The translations under genes and the position numbers were made by a program. This document shows, in pieces, positions 17,329 through 27,929 of a stretch of DNA of 64,000 bases. The notes under the pieces were generated by a model that did not search any database, was not told the DNA's origin, and worked only from the letters and a program-made list of their open reading frames with translations. Source of the DNA: Humitalea rosea. GTDB lineage: Bacteria; Pseudomonadota; Alphaproteobacteria; Acetobacterales; Acetobacteraceae. The stretch's first letter is position 1. Each line of letters opens with the position of its first letter. Location: NCBI RefSeq assembly GCF_003253705.1, contig NZ_QKYU01000003.1:1-64000 (forward strand), given 5' to 3'.

Positions 17329-19265
17329 CAGGACAGGGTCCGCGCGGCCTGGCGCCGTTGCCGGCGCCACATCGCCAGCCCGATCGCCAGCACAACGAGC
17401 AGCACCGGCACGACGGCGATGTTCAGGATGCGCAGGCTGCGCTCCAGCGCCTCGATATCCCGCCGCAGTTCGAGCTGCACGATGCGAAGCTGCTGGCGGG
17501 TGCCGAGGATTTCCTCACGCGCACGATCGATCTCGGCGCGTTGCTCGGCGGTGATGATGGTCTGGGCCTGGTTGCGCTCGCCCCCCGCCGCGGGGCCACC
17601 GGGCGTGGTGCCCTGGCGGAGTTCGCGCAGGCGGCGCTGGGTCGCCTCCAGCCGCTGTTGCAGGTCGCGCTCGGTCTGGCGGAAGCGGGCCTCCGCATCC
17701 CGGCGCATGTCATCGACCAGCGTGAAGGGGCGCAGGGATTCGCCGCGCGAGCGCAGCGAGATCATCGCATCCCCGCCGACCAGCGTATCGGCGACATTCA
17801 CCAGGAAGGAGGCGTTGTCGCTGAAAGGCTGGGCCTGGGACTGGCCGAAGAACTCCTGCACCCGGACCCAGAAGCGGTCCTCCAGCACATCCGCGTCGTT
17901 CATGACGAACAGGTTGGCCGGCGTGCCGCTGCTGGCCAGATGCCCCGCGGCGGGGGCGGTGGCCCCCTCCGGCGGCCCATCGGGGAAGGCGGAGGCGAGC
18001 ACGCCCCGCACCCGGGCCGCGATCACCCGCCGCTCGCCGTCAGGCTTGAAATCGGCCAGCAACTGCGTCGGGTTCGGATCGGTCCTGACCTTGGCCGCAT
18101 CGACCAGCATGCTGCGGTCGGAGGTTGTCAGCATCGGGGTAAGCTCGACGGTCGAGCCCTCCCGCCGCGTGACCTCGCCGGCGGAGGCGACGGTGACCTG
18201 GTTCAGCTCGGCGCTGGCGACATCGCTGCGCGAGAGGCTGTCGCCCTGCATGTTGTACCAGGCGATGTAATCCACCGCCTGCATGCGTTCGCCGGCATTG
18301 GCCCGCACCCGCCAGGCGCCGCGCAGGTCGAGCACGACCTTGTCCGATGGCGCATCCACGCCCCAGGCATGCAGCAGGGTGTCGAGGCTGGAGGCGGTAT
18401 CGGTCGGCGGGCGGCCATTGGCGCCGGGTCGCCCGGCCTGGCCATCGGAATGCGGATCGACCAGGATCATCGCCTTGCCGCCATGCATGACGAACTGGTC
18501 GATGGCATATTGCGTCGGCAGCGGCAGGTTCTGCGGATGCGCGACCAGCAGCACCTTCACATCATCCGGGATCGCGGTGGCGTCGGTGGCGACATCGCGC
18601 ACGGTGAAGAACTGGCGGAACTGGTTCAGCGCGACATAGGGTTGGCCTGCCCCCGGCTGGCGCATCATCGCCGCGCGCGGATCGCCCGAGAGCGGCAGCG
18701 ACGAGATCACCCCCAGCACCGGCCGCGTCGGGTTCGACAATTCGAACACGAGCCGCGTCAGGTCGTATTCCAGGAAGCGTTCCCGCTCCGGCTGGAAGAA
18801 GGCGATGGTCCGCTCATCATCCAGCAGGTTTGCGCCGGCGAGGCCGAAATAGACCTGCTCGCCCGACTGATCGACCGGCACGCCCTGTAGCCCGAGCGAG
18901 AGCGCGCGGTCCTCGGTTTCCGAGAAGGGCTCGGGGTCAAGTACTTCCAGCCGGATCTTGCCGTTGGAGATGGAGACGTATTCCGCCAGCATCTCCCGCA
19001 CCCGGTCGGCATAGGCGCCATAGACCGGGATCGTGGCGCCGAGGCGGCGCGAATAGAACAGCCGCAGGGTCACCGGGTCCTGCAATCCGCCGATGATCTG
19101 CTTGGTGCCGTCCGACAGCGTGTAGAGATGCGACTCGGTCAGATCGAGCCGGTCGCGCGCAAGGAAACGCTCGGACAGTACCACCGCGCCCACCGCCAGG
19201 AGGAGGGCCGCGAAGAGCCCAAGCAGGCTGTGCGAAAGGCGACGGGAAGGGGGTTTCGGGGGCAT
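17328..19265 (-). CDS. GldG-like ABC transporter auxiliary protein
   Basis: The 645-residue protein has a membrane segment near 13-30, a large periplasmic domain starting with the LYTLSDGTKQIIGGL segment typical of GldG/IFT52-like proteins, and a predicted coiled coil rich in Arg/Glu/Gln (about 530-610). It ends with a second membrane segment (VVPVLLVVLAIGLAMW) near the C-terminus. GldG works with GldA and GldF in gliding Bacteroidota. In proteobacteria the set is retained without gliding and its role is unknown. The gene overlaps its neighbours by a few bases on both sides. Confidence 0.82.
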   Translation of the reverse strand: MPPKPPSRRLSHSLLGLFAALLLAVGAVVLSERFLARDRLDLTESHLYTLSDGTKQIIGGLQDPVTLRLFYSRRLGATIPVYGAYADRVREMLAEYVSISNGKIRLEVLDPEPFSETEDRALSLGLQGVPVDQSGEQVYFGLAGANLLDDERTIAFFQPERERFLEYDLTRLVFELSNPTRPVLGVISSLPLSGDPRAAMMRQPGAGQPYVALNQFRQFFTVRDVATDATAIPDDVKVLLVAHPQNLPLPTQYAIDQFVMHGGKAMILVDPHSDGQAGRPGANGRPPTDTASSLDTLLHAWGVDAPSDKVVLDLRGAWRVRANAGERMQAVDYIAWYNMQGDSLSRSDVASAELNQVTVASAGEVTRREGSTVELTPMLTTSDRSMLVDAAKVRTDPNPTQLLADFKPDGERRVIAARVRGVLASAFPDGPPEGATAPAAGHLASSGTPANLFVMNDADVLEDRFWVRVQEFFGQSQAQPFSDNASFLVNVADTLVGGDAMISLRSRGESLRPFTLVDDMRRDAEARFRQTERDLQQRLEATQRRLRELRQGTTPGGPAAGGERNQAQTIITAEQRAEIDRAREEILGTRQQLRIVQLELRRDIEALERSLRILNIAVVPVLLVVLAIGLAMWRRQRRQAARTLS

Positions 19266-19996
19266 CAGTCGGCCTTCCTGTGATCAACCGCGACGCCATT
19301 GGCGAAGAGCCAGAAGCCGATGAAGGCGGCGAAGAAGACGATGTCGCGCAGCCCCACGACCCCGCGGGAAAACCCGCCCAGCCGATCGCTGATCGAGAGG
19401 CCGCGTGCGATCTCGGCCAGCATCGGCACCCGCAGCGAGAGGAATTCGGTGACGATGGGCGAGCCCGCCGCGGCGAAAAGGAAGCAGACCGCGACCGCCA
19501 GCACGAAGGCGATGACCTGGTTGCGCGTCAGCGCCGAAACCGCCGAGCCGACCGCGAGATAGGCGCCCGCGACCAGCAGGCAGCCGAGGTAGCCGGCCGC
19601 GATCACGCCATTGTCCGGGTTGCCCAGCACGTTGACGGTGATGACCAGCGGGAAGGTCAGAGCCAGCGCGATGGCGCAGAAGGCCCAGGCCGCCAGGAAC
19701 TTGCCGAGCACCGCCTGCCATTGCGCGACCGGCAGGGTCAGCAGCAGCTCGATGGTGCCGAGGCGCCGCTCCTCGGCCCAGAGCCGCATGGTGATGGCCG
19801 GCACCAGAAACAGGAACAACCAGGGCACGAAGGAGAAGAAGGGCTGCAGATCTGCGGTGCCGCGCGCGAAAAACCCGCCGAGGGTGAAGGTCAGCGTGCC
19901 CGACATCACCAGGAAGATGACGATGAAGACGACGGCGACGGGCGTTGCGAAATAGGCCGCAAGCTCGCGGCGGAAGATGGCCAGCATCGCGGTCAT
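19265..19996 (-). CDS. GldF-like ABC transporter permease
   Basis: The 243-residue membrane protein has six hydrophobic segments. Its N-terminus, IFRRELAAYFATPVAVVF, and the RLWAEERRLGTIELLLTLPV motif are typical of ABC-2 permeases of the GldF/NosY kind. It lies between the ATPase (4-base overlap) and the GldG-like gene. It would form the membrane channel of this putative exporter. Confidence 0.88.
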   Translation of the reverse strand: MTAMLAIFRRELAAYFATPVAVVFIVIFLVMSGTLTFTLGGFFARGTADLQPFFSFVPWLFLFLVPAITMRLWAEERRLGTIELLLTLPVAQWQAVLGKFLAAWAFCAIALALTFPLVITVNVLGNPDNGVIAAGYLGCLLVAGAYLAVGSAVSALTRNQVIAFVLAVAVCFLFAAAGSPIVTEFLSLRVPMLAEIARGLSISDRLGGFSRGVVGLRDIVFFAAFIGFWLFANGVAVDHRKAD

Positions 19997-20745
19997 GCGG
20001 CGGGCTCCATGTCCGCGGCATGGGCCACGGTCAGGTCGCGGAAGACCTGGTCGAGGCTCGGCCCCCGCGCGGCCAGTGCTGCGGCGGATTCATCCGCAAC
20101 CACCTTCCCGTGGGAGATGACGATGGCCCGGCTGCAAATGGCGCCGACTTCCTCCAGGATATGCGTCGAGATCACGATGGCCTTCTTCGGCGACAGCATC
20201 TCGATCAACCGTCGCACATCATGCTTCTGGTTGGGGTCGAGCCCATCGGTCGGCTCGTCCAGCACGAGCACCGCCGGATCGTGCAGCAGCGCCTGGGCGA
20301 GGCCGACGCGGCGCTTGAAGCCCTTGGAGAGGGTTTCGACCGGCTGCAGCCGCACATCCTCCAGCGCCGTCACCGTCATCGCGTCATGGACGACCTGGCG
20401 CCGGTCGCTGCCGGAAAAGCCGCGCACGGCGGCGCAGAAGGACAGGAAGCCCTCGACCGTCATCTCGGGATAGGTCGGAGCCCCTTCGGGCAGGAAGCCG
20501 AGGTGCCGGCGGGCGGCCACGGCCGCGTCCTGCACGTCATGGCCGCAGATGCGCGCGGTGCCCGCCGTCGGCTGCATGAAGCCCGCGACCATGCGCATGG
20601 TGGTGGATTTGCCGGCGCCATTGGGGCCGAGAAAGCCCACGACCTCGCCTCGTGCCACGGTGAAGGATACGTCATCCACGGCGGTGAAGCTGCCGAAGCG
20701 CTTCGTCAGCCGCTCGATTTCGATCAGCACGTCCAAGCGAGCCAC
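19993..20745 (-). CDS. GldA-like ABC transporter ATP-binding protein
   Basis: The ATPase is about 250 residues long. Walker A is GPNGAGKST, the signature is LSKGFKRRVGLAQAL and Walker B is VLVLDEPTDGLDP. The start is uncertain. The GTG at 20745 directly abuts a GGAGG, which is too close, so the TTG at 20736 or the GTG at 20730 may be used instead. It is the first gene of the leftward operon and would drive the ABC-2 type permease. Confidence 0.88.
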   Translation of the reverse strand: MARLDVLIEIERLTKRFGSFTAVDDVSFTVARGEVVGFLGPNGAGKSTTMRMVAGFMQPTAGTARICGHDVQDAAVAARRHLGFLPEGAPTYPEMTVEGFLSFCAAVRGFSGSDRRQVVHDAMTVTALEDVRLQPVETLSKGFKRRVGLAQALLHDPAVLVLDEPTDGLDPNQKHDVRRLIEMLSPKKAIVISTHILEEVGAICSRAIVISHGKVVADESAAALAARGPSLDQVFRDLTVAHAADMEPAA

Positions 20746-20875
20746 CTCCGATCTGGGTCATGACCCCGGGCGGCCGGTTTACTGCCGGAGGCAGCTTTGG
20801 CAAGGGCTTGGCCCCCTGGCGCGCGGTCAACTTGCGCCCGCGATACCATTTGTCACGGCCCAATTTTCAACGGGC

Positions 20876-22975
20876 CTATCCGGCGCGCAGCGTCTCGATC
20901 GCGGCATCCCGTCCGAACAGGCGCAGCAGGGCTGGAATCGCCCGTCCGCGCGGCGTCGCGGCAAGCTCCGGGTCGCGGTCCAGCAGCAGCGCCGCGTCGC
21001 GATGGGCCATATGGGCGAGCCGCTCCTGCGTCGCGGGATCGGCCAGGCGAAACCCGGGCAGGCCGGATTGGCGGGTGCCCAGCACATCCCCGGCCCCCCG
21101 CAGGCGGAAGTCCGCATCGGCGATGATGAAGCCATCCTCGGTGTCGCGCAGGATGGCGAGGCGCTCCTTGGCGGTCTCGGTCAGGCCTTCCTCGAACAGC
21201 AGCATGCAGAAGGAGCGCGCCTCGCCCCGCCCGACCCGCCCGCGCAGCTGGTGCAGCTGTGCCAGGCCGAAGCGGTCGGCGTGTTCGATCACCATGACGC
21301 TGGCCTCCGGCACATCGACGCCGACCTCGATGACGGTGGTCGCGACGAGCAGCCGGGTGACGCCGCTGCGGAAATCCGCCAGCGCCTGTTCGCGGGTCTC
21401 GGAGGGCATCTGCCCATGTGCCAGCCCGACCGCGTCGCCGAATTTTTCGCGCAGGGTCAAGGCGCGGGTCTCGGCGGCGGCGAGGTCGGAGATCTCGCTT
21501 TCGGCGACATGCGGGCAGACCCAATAGACGCGGGCCCCCTCGGCGAGCTTGCGGCCCACCGCCTCGACGACGGTCTCCAGCCGCGACAGCCCGTGCAAGG
21601 TGGTGGTGATCGGCTGGCGCCCGGCGGGTTTGCCGGAAAGGCGGCTGATGGCCATCTCGCCCCATTGCGTCAGCAGCAGGGTGCGCGGGATCGGCGTCGC
21701 GGTCATCACCAGCAGGTCGGCCGCTTCCCCCTTGCCGGCCAGCATCAGCCGCTGGGCCACGCCGAAGCGGTGCTGCTCATCGACCACGGCCAAGGCGAGG
21801 TCGCGGAATTCCACCGCCTCCTGGAACAGCGCATGGGTGCCGACCACGATCGGCAGCGAGCCATCCGCGAGGCCCCGGAGAACCCGGGCGCGGGACTTGC
21901 CCTTCACGCTGCCGGCCAGGATGGCGACGGGCACGCCGGCGGCGGCGCAGAGCGGGGCCAGGGTGCGCAGATGCTGCCGGGCCAGAAGCTCGGTCGGCGC
22001 CATCAGCGCCGCCTGGGCGCCGGCCTCCACCGCCCGCAGCATCGCCATCAGCGCGACCAGCGTCTTGCCGGCGCCGACATCGCCTTGCAGCAGCCGCAGC
22101 ATCCGGTGGGGGGCCGCGAGGTCGGCGTCGATCTCGGCGATGGCGGCGGTCTGCGGCAGGGTGGGGACATGGCCGAAGGCGGCCAGCGCCCGCGCCCGCA
22201 GCCGCCCGTCGCCGGTCAGCGACCGCCCCGGCCGCGCCTTGGCCGCGCGGCGGACCAGCGCGATCGCGATCTGCCCCGCCAAGAACTCGTCATAGGCGAG
22301 GCGCAGCCGGGGCTGCTCGGCCGGAATCGCCTCCGGCTTTTGCAGCGCCGCCAGGGCGTCGCGGACCCCTGGCCAGCGCTCTCGCGCCATCAGCGGCCCA
22401 TCATTCCATTCCGGCAGGGTCGGCAGCAGCGCCAGCGCCGCCTCCACCGCCCGACGCATCCGGGCGTTGGAGAGGGCGGCGGTCAGCGGCCAGACCGGCT
22501 CGATCTCCGGCGGGCGGGCCGCGGAGATCGCGGGGGCCAGCATCGACCAGCGGTCCTGCTCCGCCCGTACCGGCCCCGCGAACCAGCGGGTCGAACCCGG
22601 CGGCGCGGAGCGTTCGAGCCAGGCGGGCTTCAGCCCCATCACCCGCGCCAGCAGCGGCTCGCCGCCCGCCGTGGCCCGCAATTCGGTGTATTCGCGCCCG
22701 GCGGCGGAGCGGGCGCCCCGCAGCGAGTCGACCCGCGCGGCCAGGATCACCTCGCCCTCGGCCTCGGAGGGGCGTTCCACCAGCCGCCGCTGCACGTATC
22801 GTTCGGGCAGATGGAACAGCAGGTCGATCACCCGGTCCCCGCCGCAGGCGCGTGCGATCAGCTTGGCCATCGCGGGCGCGAGGCCCGGCAGGCCCGCGAT
22901 CGGGGCGAAGAGGGCGTCGAGCCTCGCGGCCCCGTCAGGCCCGTCTTGCAGTTGTCGGGCTTCCGCGATTCCCAT
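20876..22975 (-). CDS. recG: ATP-dependent DNA helicase RecG
   Basis: The 699-residue protein has the RecG plan: an N-terminal wedge domain with OB fold, then two helicase domains with GDVGAGKT (Walker A, near residue 295), DEQHRFG (near 397) and ATPIPRT. The C-terminal RecG motif region is QLRGRVGRG and beyond. RecG regresses stalled replication forks and branch-migrates Holliday junctions. I chose the ATG at 22975; the frame stays open across sdhE, but that part is antisense to a real gene. It is divergent from sdhE with only 24 bases between. Confidence 0.95.
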   Translation of the reverse strand: MGIAEARQLQDGPDGAARLDALFAPIAGLPGLAPAMAKLIARACGGDRVIDLLFHLPERYVQRRLVERPSEAEGEVILAARVDSLRGARSAAGREYTELRATAGGEPLLARVMGLKPAWLERSAPPGSTRWFAGPVRAEQDRWSMLAPAISAARPPEIEPVWPLTAALSNARMRRAVEAALALLPTLPEWNDGPLMARERWPGVRDALAALQKPEAIPAEQPRLRLAYDEFLAGQIAIALVRRAAKARPGRSLTGDGRLRARALAAFGHVPTLPQTAAIAEIDADLAAPHRMLRLLQGDVGAGKTLVALMAMLRAVEAGAQAALMAPTELLARQHLRTLAPLCAAAGVPVAILAGSVKGKSRARVLRGLADGSLPIVVGTHALFQEAVEFRDLALAVVDEQHRFGVAQRLMLAGKGEAADLLVMTATPIPRTLLLTQWGEMAISRLSGKPAGRQPITTTLHGLSRLETVVEAVGRKLAEGARVYWVCPHVAESEISDLAAAETRALTLREKFGDAVGLAHGQMPSETREQALADFRSGVTRLLVATTVIEVGVDVPEASVMVIEHADRFGLAQLHQLRGRVGRGEARSFCMLLFEEGLTETAKERLAILRDTEDGFIIADADFRLRGAGDVLGTRQSGLPGFRLADPATQERLAHMAHRDAALLLDRDPELAATPRGRAIPALLRLFGRDAAIETLRAG

Positions 22976-22999
22976 GTGGGCGTGTATGCCACTGCCAGC

Positions 23000-23295
23000 A
23001 TGACCGACGAAACCGACCTCGACCCGCGCCGCCGCCGTATCCTCTTCCGTGCCTGGCACCGTGGGACCAAGGAAACCGATCTGATCATCGGTGGTTTCGT
23101 GCGCGCCCGGATCGCCGGCTTCTCCGAGGCCGAGCTTGGCGAGATCGAGGCGATCCTCGAATGGCAGGACCTGGACATGGCCGAATGGCTTTCGGGCCGC
23201 CGCCCGGTTCCCCCCGAACGGGCGACGCCGATGTTCCTGGAGATGTTGCAGACGGCCCTTAGCGGTGAGCACGCACATACCGGCCATCGCCCGGC

Positions 23296-23299
<4 letters not shown>
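23000..23299 (+). CDS. sdhE: FAD assembly factor SdhE
   Basis: The 99-residue protein has the SdhE signature: RRRILFRAWHRGTKETDLIIGGF, whose RGxxE core promotes covalent FAD attachment to the succinate dehydrogenase flavoprotein, and a later EWQDLDMAEWL segment. The small helical fold and length fit the family, with a short C-terminal extension. Its stop overlaps the mfd start (ATGA), and it is divergent from recG. This recG / sdhE-mfd grouping recurs in alphaproteobacteria. Confidence 0.9.
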
Positions 23300-26751
<3,452 letters not shown>

Positions 26752-26821
26752 CGCCTGCTGGATTGGCGGCGGCTGGCGGGACGGATAGCCTTGCCTGGTC
26801 CATGACCGGGAGGTTCCAACA

Positions 26822-27166
26822 ATGCGCGCCAAGGTCCTTTGCCTGTCCCTGCTGATCGCGGCCCCGGTGGGCGCGGTGGGCGTCTCGGCCGGGCATGAGA
26901 TGCTCGAGCAGGGTGTGAACCAGACGACCTGCCTCGATCGCGCGTCGCAGGCCGTGGTCAGCCAGGGGCTGCGCCAACTCAGCCGCGACTCCCGGGCGGT
27001 CTGGGCGGAGAATTCCGAAGGCGATGAACTTTACGGCGTCTATTGCATCGCCGAGCGCGGCGTCGTGACCGTCACCGGCGCGGCCGAGCAGTCGCAATCG
27101 GCCGAAGCCATGGTGACGCGGCTGCGCGCGGCGATGCGGGCGGGCGGCACCGTTCGGCGCAAATAA
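26822..27166 (+). CDS. Small secreted protein of unknown function
   Basis: The 114-residue protein starts 70 bases after mfd, with GGGAGG-like bases upstream. The N-terminus is a signal peptide (KVLCLSLLIAAPVGAVGVSAG). The mature part has two cysteines (C36 and C75 approximately) and no family I recognise. It ends basic (GGTVRRK). It may share the mfd transcript, but the gap allows its own promoter. Confidence 0.65.
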   Translation: MRAKVLCLSLLIAAPVGAVGVSAGHEMLEQGVNQTTCLDRASQAVVSQGLRQLSRDSRAVWAENSEGDELYGVYCIAERGVVTVTGAAEQSQSAEAMVTRLRAAMRAGGTVRRK

Positions 27167-27178
27167 GCGCGCGGGCGC

Positions 27179-27856
27179 TCAGACCCCCGCGGCGATCGCG
27201 GCGTCGAGCAGCCGCTCCAGAACCTCGGGCTCCTGCGCGCCGGCGATGGCATGGCGCTCGGCCACCACGAAGCAGGGCACGCCGTTGATCCCGAGCCGAT
27301 GGGCGCGGAGGTTGTCGGCATGCACCTGGTCCGCCTCGGCCCCCGAGGCCAGATAGCGCAGCACGGGGGCCTCGGCGAAGCCCAGCCCGGCGGCGATGGC
27401 GCCCAGACTATGCGGATCGCCCAAATCCGCGCCTTGCGAGAAATAGGCGACGAACAGCGCATCCACCATCGCATCGCCAAGCCCATGCCCGCTCGCGTAG
27501 CGGACCAGCCGGTGGGCATCGAGCACCGGCGGGATCTGGCGCACGCGCTCGAAGCGGAAGGGCACGCCCTCCGCCCGCCCCATCTCGGCGATGGTCGCAT
27601 GCAGCCGGCGCGCGCGGTCCTCGCCGCCGAATTTCCGCGCCAGGTAATCCGTCCGGGCGACGCCGCCGGGGCCGATATCCGGGTTCAGCAGGAAGGGGCG
27701 CCAGACCAGCTCGGCCAGGATTTCCGGTCGCGCCAGCAGCGCACGGCGCAGCCGCCGGGTGCCGAGGAAGCACCAGGGACAGACCAGGTCATAGACAACT
27801 TCGATCGTCAGCCTGGCACGGGGAGGAGAGAGGACGTTCACCGCCGGGAGTATCAC
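27179..27856 (-). CDS. DsbA-family oxidoreductase (FrnE-like)
   Basis: The protein is up to 225 residues long (GTG at 27856; a GTG at 27841 is also possible). It has a thioredoxin fold with a CPWC active site near residue 26 and the cis-proline loop GINGVPCFV. It has no signal peptide, so it is a cytoplasmic FrnE-type or isomerase-like member rather than a periplasmic DsbA. FrnE-like proteins work in disulfide exchange or oxidative stress. It stands alone, convergent with the preceding secreted-protein gene. Confidence 0.85.
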   Translation of the reverse strand: MILPAVNVLSPPRARLTIEVVYDLVCPWCFLGTRRLRRALLARPEILAELVWRPFLLNPDIGPGGVARTDYLARKFGGEDRARRLHATIAEMGRAEGVPFRFERVRQIPPVLDAHRLVRYASGHGLGDAMVDALFVAYFSQGADLGDPHSLGAIAAGLGFAEAPVLRYLASGAEADQVHADNLRAHRLGINGVPCFVVAERHAIAGAQEPEVLERLLDAAIAAGV

Positions 27857-27929
27857 GCCGCCGGGTGCGCGGCGTCCAGATCAAGCCGCCGGTCGGCGCA
27901 TCATTTCCCTGCTCACCCCCCTCCCTGCT

